A stretch of 64,000 nt of DNA from Diphasiastrum complanatum (taxonomy: Eukaryota; Streptophyta; Lycopodiopsida; Lycopodiales; Lycopodiaceae): NCBI GenBank assembly GCA_029204225.1, contig CM055103.1, positions 47,730,458 through 47,794,457 of the forward strand, in the 5' to 3' direction. Below are positions 1 to 10,812 of the stretch, piece by piece. The notes under the pieces were generated by a model. It did no database searches, had not been told where the DNA came from, and saw only the letters and a list, made by a program, of their open reading frames with translations. Every line of letters starts with the position of its first letter. The stretch's first letter is position 1. The position numbers and the translations under genes were made by a program.

Positions 1-867
1 ATTTGGTGTCCTGTAGCAAAAGTTATGGCTGTTGGAAGTTTGGTAGTTTTTTAGTCCTAAACTTGTAAACTTTTTGTTATATTGAATCAATTGCATGTCT
101 AGGTATATGATATTGAGTGTAACAATAGTTCGATCAGAAGAAATTTCATGCATGAATACGATTTCCATAAAAGCTAGTTAAAAAACTGATTTTCTAGTTG
201 TTAGGCAATTTATGTAAAAAAAATTGATTTTTTGGGTAAATCATTGCATGTCATATTTGATGCATGTCGGATGTTTCAAAAACAGCTGCTAAACTGATCA
301 ATAGATCGGTTTATTGTTGGAGTGTGAAGATGTAGACAGTTTGTACTTGAAATATTGTGTAGTTTTGCAGAGTGTCGCCTATGTAATATCCCGTGTAAAA
401 CTGCAGTGTCGTCTTTTTCGCCTGTCAGAAACTGCATGTAAAAATGCAATGTCGCATTTTTCGCCTATCATAAACTGCATGTAAAAAATGCAGTGTCGCA
501 TTTTGCCCTAATTGTCGCCTGTCAAAAATTGCATGTAAAAATGTAGTGTCGCATGTTTTTCACTTTTCGCAAAAAGTGTCACTTTTCTAGAAGTGCCTAA
601 ATGGCCCAAAAAACAACTTGCATAAGTGTCGCTAAACACTTAGTTGCTCAGGAAGCCAAAAATTAGCGATAGTGTCGGGTGTCGGGTTTTTCGCCTGTGG
701 AAAAACTTGAGTAAAAATGCAGACTGTAACAACAATTAGTTCAAATATGCAAACTGTTAAAAAAATAGTTCATTTTCTGCAGGTTGCACTTGGGAGAGTA
801 AAAAAAAGAAAATCAGAGAAAGAAGAAGGGCTGTTGGAATGAGTAGGAGTTAGATTAAACTCCAACA
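1..867 (-). mobile_element. Partial LTR of a copia-type element, minus strand, cut by the window edge
   Basis: On the minus strand a TGTTGGA start lies at 867, the usual 5' end of plant copia LTRs; three other LTRs here (37956, 38671, 9209) also begin TGTTGG. The first bases after it resemble the LTR that starts at 37956 (both run on to CTCCTACTCA). Inside are repeated motifs of the type GTGTCGCATTTTTCGCC, which also occur near the start of the LTR at 9209. The other end lies beyond base 1. It would be the 3' LTR of whatever carries the broken ORF at 975-1939. No primer site or polypurine tract was clear. Confidence 0.5.
365..600. repeat. ~45-bp imperfect tandem array (TGTCGC / GCATGTAAAAATGCA units)
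   Basis: About four degenerate units follow each other, each with a TGTCGC core, a TTTTTCGCCTGTCA stretch and a GCATGTAAAAATGCA tail that is itself palindromic. The same words recur, inverted, at about 9360-9440 within the LTR starting at 9209. The array sits in the U3-like part of the partial LTR, so it may be a promoter or enhancer repeat. That role is inferred. Confidence 0.7.
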
Positions 868-974
868 CTTGCACCAACTGAACTACTTGCTTCTGCTACC
901 ACTTGCCTTCTTGTTGCTACTGCCTGCCTTCTTACCGCCTACCTTCTTGTCTAAGCCTGTTGGAAAAGGGTTTT

Positions 975-1939
975 CTATTGGGCTAAGACCTCCTTTGGGA
1001 CCTGAGAGAGTTTAAGACTCCCTCCAGATTCAGCATATTCAGTCCCAAGATAAAATTTCTTGAGGTACGTCGGCTTTAGTGCTGTGACTGCCTTCCCTTT
1101 ATGCTTCTTAGTTGGTGGTGCTGGTGAAACGGGTTCTGTTGTCGGTTGTGGGATGGCGTGCTTCTTGGTGTTCGGATAGACATCCTCGAGCTCTTTGATG
1201 GTAGCAGCCACCCGAGATCCCAATTGTTTGGTGACCAACATGTAGAGAAGATATCCATACTTGGTAGTTGGTTTTCTGGCTTTTAGGGCCCCGCACAACT
1301 TATCTGATATCTTCTCAGCCCACTTGTAGTTCTGAGTGGGATCGTCCATAGTGATGGCCAAGAAGAAGAGATCGCTTGGTGGTATGCGATCCATCTTGGC
1401 GGTATGACTTTGACCATGGTGACGAGAATTTCTGATGCCGCCCGGAGATGGGGATCTGTGAGAAGGCGGATGGCGATCTTGTCGTTGGTTTGGGCAATAG
1501 TTTTGCCATCCTCTATCAGAAACTTGATAGAATACTTGTCATCATAACTCGTGCCCTTTCCATGGATCGTCTCTCCGAGATTAGGAATTCCAATGCTCTA
1601 CATATGCTCAGGAGAGATGTTGATGATGGTGGAGCTGCCAGCCTTAGATGTGATCTTGAATGTTTGGAACTCATCCGAGTATGTCGAGTAGGCAGCTCGG
1701 ATCAGGCTCTCGCTCTGCTGATCAAGGAAGTATGTCATATCAAAGCCAAGGTTCGTAAGAATGTCCTTGGCTAGGATAAGCTGCTCATCATAATGCTTGA
1801 TACAGATCATAAAGATATCCCCTGAATAAGGCCTAGGGGGTTTATGATGATGGAGCAAGAGCGAGGAGTCGCGGGAGGCCATGGTAGCAGTGATTCTAGA
1901 TTGTTCTGGCAAGTTTGAAAATTCTAAAAAATTTGGCAT
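975..1939 (-). pseudogene. Broken orphan ORF, possibly gag-like, of a non-autonomous LTR element
   Basis: The minus strand encodes about 300 residues in two frames. The first part starts at an ATG at 1939 or, more likely, at 1882 (MASRDSS). It meets an in-frame TAG at 1595-1597, stays readable past it (SIGIPNLGETIHGKGTSYDD), and then shifts frame near 1394-1440 into a second segment (MDRIPPSDLFFLAITMDD) that ends in a Lys/Pro-rich tail with the basic stretch KKHKGKAV. I do not recognise the protein. No zinc knuckle, protease, integrase or RT is present. It lies about 100 bases from the LTR start at 867, which suggests an internal ORF of a LARD/TR-GAG-type element. The layout loosely recalls plant 'putative transposon protein' families, but that is speculation. 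One stop and one frameshift make it a pseudogene here. Confidence 0.5.
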
Positions 1940-2696
1940 GAACTCGAGAGCAGGAATTCATGGAGAGAAGGAAAGAGGTCTATATATAGACTTTTTTGGT
2001 TAGAGATTCGCAACTCTACCCAGAAATCGTGCTCAGCGTCCACGATTTCCTAATGAGGTTCACAAATTTCAAGGCACTGTTTTGAGGGTCGGCGAATTCT
2101 TGTAAGTGTTTTTTTGTGCACTAAAATAGGAAAAATGGCTAATAGTGCAAAAATGTTTCGTAGAAAGTACGGAGAAATTATGGAGATGATTCTAGGCTTA
2201 AGCAAATTGTTTGCAAATTTTGGCAGTGAGTATCTGATGCAAAAAATGATTTTTTTTTTATTTTTGAAAGTTTGTCTCTGAGACAGAATTCGTGGAGGTC
2301 AAGAATAAATTGTGCATACTAAAAAAGGGGGTGGGTGAATTCTCTCTGATGTGATGGTGAAACAAAAGTTCCTTCCTGTCTTTACGGCATCCAAAACGGA
2401 GCACAAACATTGAAGAAATCACCAGTTATGTGTAGAAAATTGTAATCCCAAACTGGTTTCAATTTTCAACTAGCTTCAAAATTGTCAATTTTCCACCAAA
2501 TTTATCCATGTCTAATGCTATGCACAGGCTAGTAAGCCCTCTGCTGAGCTTGGCAAGCCTCTATAAACTAGAAACCCTGCACCAGTGCTTTACTTTCCGT
2601 CTACAACCCGTCGTAAACCCCGCATTCTCAAAAGAATGTTCTTCTCTGAAAGCTCTCTTCAACGGCGACACTGTACTATGTACACTCCCTGTACGG
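1940..2696 (-). other. Non-coding internal region of an LTR element
   Basis: No credible coding frame. The part from about 2508 to 2696 is similar, in inverted orientation, to the sequence after the primer site at 52284 (to about 52471), so both are the leader of the same element family. Whether the ORF at 975-1939 belongs to this element or to a neighbour is not settled. Confidence 0.45.
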
Positions 2697-2707
2697 CTCT
2701 GATACCA
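2697..2707 (-). promoter_or_regulatory. Primer binding site (initiator tRNA-Met type)
   Basis: On the minus strand this reads TGGTATCAGAG, complementary to the 3' end of plant initiator tRNA-Met and standard for copia-like elements. It lies two bases inside the LTR at 2710-2958. Confidence 0.75.
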
Positions 2708-2709
2708 AC

Positions 2710-2958
2710 TTAGAATTTGCTTTAAATAGAAACACAGATCATGCTACACAATAACATAGACATAAAACACTCTCCACAACAAGCTCACATAGCAATTGTA
2801 TTTCTCAAATTGAAAATACACTGTACATATAGGCATGACCCAGGTTGTCGTTGACGGGACGCGTGTCCCATTGACTCGCCTCATGGCGAGGCCAACTGAT
2901 CCTTATCTACTGATAGGATTCATAGTATAGTAACACAGTGATTCTACTTTAATTTTAA
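2710..2958 (-). mobile_element. Short LTR with non-canonical ends (minus), family shared with 52012-52281
   Basis: A 249-bp segment whose minus strand begins TTAAAATT and ends AATTCTAA next to a primer binding site. It aligns by eye over its whole length with the plus-strand segment 52012-52281, including the shared run AAAGTAGAATCACTGTGTTA at its start. The two copies share both edges, so these are natural ends. They are not TG...CA but an 8-bp inverted pair. Its outer edge cuts the copia pol at 2959. Confidence 0.65.
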
Positions 2959-4690
2959 CTCATACCTCATTCTTCCTCATGGATTCCATTTTCTCATTCA
3001 TGGCTTGGATCCATTTGTTCTTCTCTGGACATTCAATTGCTTCCTCGAATTCTGTGGTTCTCCACAAAACTCTTCTGATGTAAAAGCTATGCTGTCTGGC
3101 ACAAATCTTGCTGGCGCTTTTTGTTCTCTTGTCGATCTTCTAGAAGATCCTTCAGGTACTGCAATGCTCTTGTCTTTATTTGATCTGCTAGGTCTGAAAC
3201 CATTTCGATTTACAGGTGTTGTGGCAGTAGGCTGGCTTGCGAATCTTTCTTCGTCTGATTCGTCATGAATGAGGTGCGACTCTAACATCTTCGTCTAAGT
3301 GTTCGTCCTCTGCTCCCTCTGTCACAATTGGTAGATCATAGTACCGTCTTCCAAGAACTTCATAATTGACAGGATCATTGTTGGGCATTGTTCTGCTCTC
3401 ATCGAATTTGACGTCTCTGACTGTCTTCATTGTGTTTGTCTCTGGCATATAGACTTTGTAGTATGACGAGTGATTGTCATATCCTACAAAATATCCTTGT
3501 TCAGCCTTCTCATCAAGCTTCTTTTGAAGCTTGTCAGGAACATGTGCATATGCTGCATAGCCAAAGATTCGAATATGAGTCAGATTGGGTTTTCTACACC
3601 ACCATAATTCATGTGGTGTTGTGTGAGGAATACCAGATTTTCTTGTCTTGTTCTGAATGTAAGCAGTTGTAGCTATTGCTTCAGCCCACAACACTTTTGG
3701 AGCCTTCGAATAGGCCATCATGCACCTAGCAGCTTCCATTGGAGTCCTGTTTTTTTTCTACAACACTGTTGTGCTGCAGTGTATAAGATGCAGTTCTTCT
3801 GTGAATAATTCCATGATCATTGCAGAAATCAGTAAATCGGTTTGAGATGTACTCTCCACCCCGATCTGTTCTGATCCGCTTCACCTTACTTCTTGTGCAT
3901 CTTTCTGTCCAATTCACATACTCTGTGAATTTGTTAAATGCTTCTGATTTATTGTGAATGAAGTAGACTGTGGCAAACTTACTGTAATCATCAATAAAGG
4001 TGATATAATATTTCGAGCCTCCTATTGAGATCACGTTGAAAGGTTCACAGATGTCTGAATGTACAAACTCCAGAATCTTTGTAGTTCTGTAGGAGTCCTT
4101 GCCAACAAGAGTACGTGACATCTTACCCTTCATACATGCATCACAAGTTATTGAACTAGTTGCATTCGAGATGCTCACCCCTGTGATTGCTCCATGATGG
4201 CTTGCTTGATATAGTGCCATTGAATTCATATGGCATAGTCTCCTGTGCCATAGAATATCTAACGAATCATCATGAGTTTGATGCACTTAATCTGCATGTA
4301 GGCGTACCTTCAAGTGATACCGGTTGTCTTTTCTTCTATCTTGAGTGATCAGTGTACTGGTGCTTGCATCAACAACATTGCATGCTTCGTCTGAGAACAT
4401 TACACACATCCCTTCATCAGCTATTCTTGCCACTGATAGCAAGTCCAGTTGCAGTGTAGGCACGAACAAAACATCTTCGAATCATCTGTCTCTGCCGTTA
4501 GTGTTGAGCCACATTGAACCAATACCATTCACTTGATGCTTTGATCCATCTCCAAGAATGATAAATCTTGATGGATCTGCACTTCAAAAATCAAACATGA
4601 TCCATCTTGATGTAACGAAGTGCGAGGTAGTTCCTAAATCAAGGATTACCTCCTGTGTGTCAGGTGTTGATACTGCACAGATGTAGGCGA
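2959..4690 (-). pseudogene. Copia pol remnant: protease, integrase and start of RT
   Basis: Minus-strand frames give, in order: a protease-like stretch (about 4470-4660) where the usual DSG/DTG reads DLGTTSHFV; the GAG-pre-integrase zinc finger (WHRRLCHMN ... CDACMKGK); the integrase core with FVHSDICEPF, YYITFIDDYS and RTDRGGEY; the integrase C-terminal part (FGYAAYAHVPDKLQKKLD, VRDVKFDE); and the linker into RT (NKWIQAMNEKMESM). Pol then stops at 2958, where the odd-ended LTR begins. Several frameshifts and stops make it inactive. RT and RNase H are absent here. Confidence 0.85.
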
Positions 4691-5687
4691 TCGAATTTTC
4701 ATGATTCAATCTTTCTACGCCCATCTTCGAGCTCTCTGGCTCCTCGACATAGGACGAACTATTATTGTTCTCCTATCTGCTTTCAGCTTGTTTGTTTCTT
4801 GGGTTCTAGCGATAGTCCATGGCTGCATGACCCTTCTTATGACAGTGGATACACTCAATTTTTGGATTAAGCCAACACGAATCGACAGTATGTCCTTTGT
4901 GTTTGCATCTCATGCATGTCTTCTGGTCTCCACTTTGCTGCTTTGGCTTTCTTTTGTTCTTCCATTTGCCTTTGATGGCTCCTTCTACTTGCTGATCTCG
5001 ATCCTGCTTTCGATCTGACTCCCTCTTAGGCTTGAATTGCTTCTTTTCTTCTCCTTATTGTTGTAGAGGGCTTGGTTAGAAGCATCCTTGTGATTAAGGT
5101 GCTCTCGAGCTTCGACTTCTTTTTGAATCTCGACAACTGTCTTTTCGAGTGTCATAGTAGGATCCTTTGCTAGCAGCGTTCTAGTTGTCTGAAAGGATTT
5201 TGGTAAAGCTCTTAACAGATAGGTGAGCTGTTTCTCTGCTGATACTGCATTTTTGCTTCAGAATTGTGTAGTGAAAGGAACAAATCCTTCATCTTCTTGA
5301 TAAAGGAAGTGGAGTCTTTGCCATCCCATTGCAGATTTGTTAGCTAATCTTTGAGTAACATGATTTGACTACGTGATTTCATCTGAAATCTTGTGAGTAA
5401 AATATCCCACATCATCTCTTTTGCTTTAGAGAGTGTAGCCAGGTCAAGAGTTAGGCTATCCTCGATGGATGAAGATCACATGGCTACTGCCTTGTCATTC
5501 TTCTCTCTCCATTCGCATAGCTCCTTGCCTTTTGTTGTAGGCATCTCCTCGGTGCCATCTACCCAGGGAAATAATCTTTCTCCCTTTAGTATAATAGCGA
5601 GGTCTTAACCTTCCATGCTGGGAAGTTAGATCCTGATGAGTCGAGGATTGTACAGATCTTCGATTGTATGTTGCTTATTGAAGCCAT
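4691..5687 (-). pseudogene. Copia gag remnant with CCHC zinc knuckle
   Basis: The likely start is the ATG at 5687 (MASISNIQSKI). The frame runs through a capsid-like part (SGSNFPAWKVKTSLLY, then a stop; LTLDLATLSKAKEMWDIL) to a CCHC knuckle near 4860-4920 (CMRCKHKGHTVDSC), and on into protease. Interruptions include a stop after SLLY and several shifts. It is the 5' coding part of the copia element whose 5' LTR is at 5797-6387. Confidence 0.8.
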
Positions 5688-5796
5688 TGTTGTGAATTGT
5701 ATTCTCACTTGTTAATGGTTCTTTGTCTTGAATGCTTAGCCTCCTAGATCTGATAGCTTTATGGCTATGTCAGACTATGATAGGCTCTGACACCAC

Positions 5797-6387
5797 TGAT
5801 GGATAAATTTGAATTTAAAAATTGTGCAAATCTATCAGGCTCTGTAACGAAACGAAACGAAACGAAACGAAACTAGACGAAACGAAGCGATTCAAAGTGA
5901 AACTTGAATGAGCTCTAATATTGCTGAAGCGAAAAATATTAATCGCGAACGAAATCAATTCGGATAGATTTCGGATATGATTGCTGGTCACTGCCTGCTA
6001 TATCATTCCTACAATCCTCCAGAATGTAGACAGACACTGTTGACCTACGCTATAGATTAGTACGACATTCAACAAAATTGAACTAGTGTGCGGAATTGAT
6101 AAAACAAGTGAATGAGATACACGAGCAATAGCAGACAGTAATTCATTCAAGATCAGACAAAATTTAGAGTGATATGTGCATAACAGCTACAACATCATCT
6201 ATTGATCATCTTTGTTTCAAGCATTGTGTGACAGACCCACACAGCGCATTGGCATGAGACAAGCAGTGTTCTCTCACGAATAGTTTTTTGTTTACTAGCG
6301 GACTTCTTGGATCTCTATTTCTGTCTCACTCATAGGTGGACTGTTTTCTGTATATTGTCTATCTGCTCCTGTTTGATGCATCTAACA
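5797..6387 (-). mobile_element. 5' LTR of the minus-strand copia at 2959-6387
   Basis: Reading the minus strand, a TGTTAGATGCATC start at 6387 and a CCATCA end at 5797 bound about 591 bp. Immediately inside lies a primer site, TGGTGTCAGAGCC, one base off the usual TGGTATCAGAGCC. Gag begins about 110 bases further in. The matching 3' LTR is not in the window because the element is cut at 2958. Confidence 0.65.
5847..5890. repeat. Pentanucleotide (ACGAA)n repeat
   Basis: About eight ACGAA units, some with substitutions, lie inside the copia LTR near its U5 end. Confidence 0.9.
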
Positions 6388-7489
6388 ATTGCATATATTC
6401 AGAGTAGCATATTTGATTAGATAGATTAAAAAATTTATAACTAAGCATGGATTACAAGAATGGTGGGTTAGGCACGTCCTACCTTCCACTGACGTCATCA
6501 TATCATATCAGGGATTTGTACTTCATGGTACTTGTATGATCTTCTTGATCCTTTGGAGCATGAAGGTTCGAAAGTTTTGCGAAGATTTTTGTGTCGCTTC
6601 ATGTCACGAAGATGTTCGTGTTGCGAAGTTTGACCTTATCCTTTTTTGTGTCATCTGACTTTCTCTTGTTGTGTCACGAACATTTTTCTTTCGTGAATAT
6701 TTTCTCTAGTTGATCTTCTTGGAGGTGGATTAGGCTGATAATTATGTCTTGGGTTTTGTTGCTCCTGAGTCGCAATGTCTTCTTCGTATTCACTTTCGAA
6801 AATTTGTTCAAATGTCGACACATTCAAACATGAGACTTGAATTGTGATGTCGATGGTAGGAGTAGTTGATAGTCTGTCATCTGGAACTTTGCGTTAAGGA
6901 TTAAGATTTAAGGACCTAGTAAAAATCTTTCACGACCTACATGCATGAGAGTTTGCACAAGATCAATCAATGCTAGATCAACTCGGATTTTCAAGTCCTA
7001 TCTAGCACACTTTGAATCAAGGCAAGAGCTCTATCACACAAAAAAGCTATCATCATCCAAAGTCAAGCAAGTTTTTTATATCCACTTGAAAAACTATCTT
7101 GATTTTGAGGCAAATTCATGTTATTTTCACCATTTGTATTGTGATTTTATGCATCGAATGTTATCAATAGTTAATGTACTTCACTCTCTGTCCATTGTTC
7201 ATACTATAACAAGTTTTCACATGTGTGAGGCTGTCCATCCACTAAATTGATCAAATTAAAAGTTGTTCTTGCCAGTTAAGTACATGTTTTTTTATCTAGA
7301 TCAAGATCTAGTCAATAGCTTTGTGGAAGATCAATAAAACTAGCATCCAACACCTCTTGTGGATCGATTGAAGATCCATTTACGGTCCTAAAATCAGCAA
7401 AATTAACACATGAATCCAACTCAATGATGACAACTAGCCTCCAAAATAACTAGTCTACATTTATCTATCTTCACACTTTGCTCTTGCCT
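6388..7489. other. Intergenic, nothing recognised
   Basis: No coding frame with recognisable motifs. A stretch at about 6545-6700 is rich in CGAAG/CGAA words like those at the end of the neighbouring copia LTR, so it may be more element debris. Confidence 0.4.
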
Positions 7490-7690
7490 TTCAGGTCGAT
7501 AAACTCATCCTCGATAAAGATGACATCCCTACTGAAGAATATCTTCGAGGTATCAGGATCATACAACATGTAGGTTATGTCGGAAGAAGCTTATCCAATG
7601 AGGATGGATTTATGGCTATGGGAGTCCACTTTCTTTCAGGTCTCCTTCGAGATCTACACATAGGCGATGTGTCTCAATACTCTGAGGTTC
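7490..7690 (-). pseudogene. Copia integrase C-terminal fragment
   Basis: Minus-strand translation with a few stops gives KNLRVLRHIAYV, then SSDITYMLYDPDTSKI and FFSRDVIFIEDEFIDL, the typical end of copia integrase before RT. It is an isolated scrap abutting the dispersed repeat at 7690-8830. Confidence 0.75.
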
Positions 7691-8830
7691 TTCACAGATG
7701 GTTTGTGTGCACACATGTGGGAATGCCCTAATGTGTAAAATTGATCTCCTAAGCTTGGCTCATATACTATAGATCACCTAATGATTGAAATCCAAGATCA
7801 ATGACAAGATCTAAGCCAAAAAGACCATTCTACATGCATTCATTCATTACCAAAAGGTGTTTCACACGTGTGAAAGACTTCATGAAACAAACTAAGTCCC
7901 AACAAGCTCCTCTCCTTGGGTAGAGAGAGAAAATTCTACTCTTGGGCTCATCTAGAGAGAGAGAAAGTAATACAAGCAAAATTGGCAAATCTCCAAATTG
8001 ACTCAAAAATTTCATAGATCTCTCACTGAATTAATGAAGGAAATGGAAGTACATATAGAAACTCATGGAGATCCAAGCTTATTTCCTATTGGACCCCTTA
8101 TACATAGTCTCTCTAATCCTATTGGATGTGTGATGCAACATCCCTCACTTTTGATTGGACCCTTCCAACACATCTCTCTCTTATGATTGGACCTTTTCAC
8201 TTTTGCCACCACATAGGGTGCATCACTCATCAAACCTAAACTTGACATGTGTCACAAGCCTAACTACCTCAAGTTTGCATCACAATCTACTTTTGGCCAA
8301 ATTGAGGCTTTACATGTGGATTTGACCATTTTGACCTCTATGCCAATTTTGGCCCTATCAAGTTTCTACACCAAGATGCTTGATACAAAATCTTTATGAT
8401 ACCCCTAAAGTCAACATGAGTAAACTGTTTTTACTTTTTCTACATGTGGGTACATGCTCTACACATGTGATATTTTCCCACAAACTAAAAACATAAAAAT
8501 ATCCAAGATAGATTTTGACAAATTTTCACACTCCTCAAAAACTAGCTTGGTAAGATCAAGGAGTTTGTGAAACTTTTTGATTGGATCCTTTGGTATGCAT
8601 ATGAAGTAAAAATCCAGCAAAAGGATCCATCATAGCAGCACCGTCACCATATCCATGATAAAATTTCTTTGATAGAAATCATTTGCCAACACCTTTGAAG
8701 AGCATTCCACCAATTTGCCACTATATCCATGTGCTTCCTCCATGCTTGATGATGATCTTTGATTTGAAAGTACCATTTGTATGAAGATGGCTGCATCATG
8801 ATGAAAATCAGAGGCTTCCACGCCTCGTAA
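7690..8830 (-). repeat. Dispersed ~1.1-kb repeat, inverted relative to 59.6-61.9 kb
   Basis: The reverse complement aligns by eye over about 1.1 kb with the plus-strand repeats at 59580-61915, with scattered small differences. Shared landmarks are GACTTTAGGGGTATCATAAA versus GACTCTAGGGGTATCATAAA, the run CCTATGTGGTGGCAAAAGT, and the end word CATTCCCACATGTGTG. It has no ORF. It could be an LTR or a non-autonomous element; its family is unknown. Confidence 0.75.
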
Positions 8831-9208
8831 AAATCAAAAAGATCATAGAGATCAAGATCATAAGATGAACAAAAGTGTTGATTATCAAGGTTAAGCATTC
8901 TAGCTTGACTAGTCCATATACTATGAACTTTATCCATGATGAATCTAATCTTGAAATCAAATAGAATCTTCATTTTTTTTAGGCTAAATACTTTCTCAAG
9001 GATGTAAGTGTCATCGTTGGATGCTTCACTTAATCTCAAGAGAAGTTTACAAAATGCCTCAGACTATGTAAAAACATGATTTTTCGAACTATGAGCAACA
9101 AGCTCATTCTTGCTCTTACTAGATCCAAGAGCATACACTTGATAACTCAACCACTTGCCTTTTAAGTAGCTTGAAAACATATCTAAGCAAAAATTAATGT
9201 GTCCATAT
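8831..9208. other. Unassigned sequence between repeat and LTR
   Basis: A minus-strand open frame (8644-9039) exists but overlaps the dispersed repeat and shows no recognisable motif. Probably element debris. Confidence 0.35.
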
Positions 9209-10412
9209 TGTTGGATTTATCTCCCCTACTCTCCTAAATCCTATTTTAATCTGCCTCCATTCATGCTGCATTTTTACTCATGTTGTCGCACAGTCTACAT
9301 ATTTACATGTAAAATTAGATAGACGAATAAAACGCGATTGTCTGCATAAATACAAGTAAATTTTCACAAGTAAAAAAGGCGAAAAATGCGACACTGTTTT
9401 TACACGTGATTTGTGGCATAAAAGACGACACTGCCTTGCAAAATGCCAAAGGTGCCCTCATAGAAAAGCGAAGGCACCCTATAAATCAAATCTTAAGACA
9501 TTTGTCAAAGTGTCGCATTTTTCGCATCTTCACCAACGTTCATTTCAGCAAAGGCTGACGTCACGGCCTTTTCACGCTCATCTCATGCAACAATGCAAAC
9601 AGATTTGACAATGACAACAACCACCCACGATATCCTACAGACAGCACATCCAGTTTGTACTTTCTTCATCTGCACACCTGTAAAATTATGTATATATGTT
9701 GGATACCATCTGCGTATCCAGTATGTAAGAAAAAAATGTGTGTGAAAAATAATAACATTAGAAGCTTATCAGAGATAGACGAAGTAGATGCTTTCGCGCA
9801 TCGATTCATTGTATTGTCAGTAATAGGTTTATTTCTTTTACAGATTGGATTAGCTTTGTAGAGCACACGGTTTCGTCCGCTATTGTCTTGTGCTCAACAT
9901 CATTACTGACCTGTATATTTCGCTATACTTAATCTGATAACAGCTCTGTTTGTTCTGCGTTCAGATCTGTGTCAACATTGCTATGCTTTTCTACATTCTG
10001 TCTGACTCTCTTATTGCTTAATCTGGTAGTCTATTCTTAGCAAATTATTATTAGTCTAATTGTTCGCGACTAATATTTAGTCTTGCCTTTCATGACTGAT
10101 TATCAGTCGAGCCTTTGCAAATCATTCGCGACAAATAATTTGTCTAGCTATTCGCGACAAATTATCTTTTTGATGTTTTGTTGTTTAATGTTTGGCTACG
10201 TAATCAGATCGACCGTGATTTCTATCACTAACGTTCTGATCATATCTGATAGGCGTAGTCATGTTTAGGGAAAGAGTGATATAGCTGATTCCGCTGCGCA
10301 CGAATACTTTCCGTTCGAGTTCGTTTCTTTTTCGAGTTTCGAGTTCGTTTCTTTTCGTGTTCGTTTCTTTTTGAGCTATTTTAGTTTCTCACTCACACAC
10401 CCTCTCTCTCCA
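9209..10412 (+). mobile_element. 5' LTR of a plus-strand copia element
   Basis: It starts TGTTGGATTTATC and ends CTCTCTCCA, a 1204-bp TG...CA LTR. The primer site TGGTATCAGAGC follows at 10416-10427 after a 3-base spacer. The first 230 bases carry inverted TGTCGC/GCGACA motifs like those in the partial LTR at 1-867. No matching 3' LTR occurs within the window. Confidence 0.8.
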
Positions 10413-10415
10413 ATA

Positions 10416-10427
10416 TGGTATCAGAGC
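10416..10427 (+). promoter_or_regulatory. Primer binding site of the copia element
   Basis: TGGTATCAGAGC, a perfect match to the usual plant copia site complementary to initiator tRNA-Met, three bases after the LTR. Confidence 0.9.
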
Positions 10428-10570
10428 TATTTTCTTAGCCTGATAAGTTTCCACAGTACAAGACTCTACCAGCCGATAGAGTAATTGTCTTCTTGTTCTG
10501 TAATCCAGTACTAGATTTTCATACTTAGGTCACTAATAGTTTTTCCTATCACCTAGACTAATCTTCCACA

Positions 10571-10812
10571 TGGATTCCCAAGGGAAAGTCTGTCCTATCA
10601 TGGACAAGCTTGATGGAGCCAATTACCATTTGTGAAAATTTAAGATGAAAACTATACTAATGGCTAAAGAATTGTATGACGTTGGTACAAGTGCAGAAGA
10701 GAAACCCGAAGCAGATGACGCCAGATGAAAGCTAAAGGATGGAAAGGCATTCGCGCTGATCATTCTCAACATTACGGATACCCAGATCGGCCATGTATCC
10801 GAGGCCCAGCGG
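10571..10812 (+). pseudogene. Copia gag N-terminus, truncated
   Basis: The ATG at 10571 opens MDSQGKVCPIMDKLDGANYHL, followed by a TGA where the family has Trp (L-W-K), then KFKMKTILMAKEL. A second TGA falls before KLKDGKAFALIILNITDTQIG. Homology ends at about 10812, so only the first ~80 codons remain. Both stops look like TGG-to-TGA changes, as expected from cytosine deamination of methylated DNA. Confidence 0.85.

Noticed and set aside
365-600. CRISPR-like array
   Set aside because: The units are contiguous degenerate tandem repeats without unique spacers, in a plant LTR.
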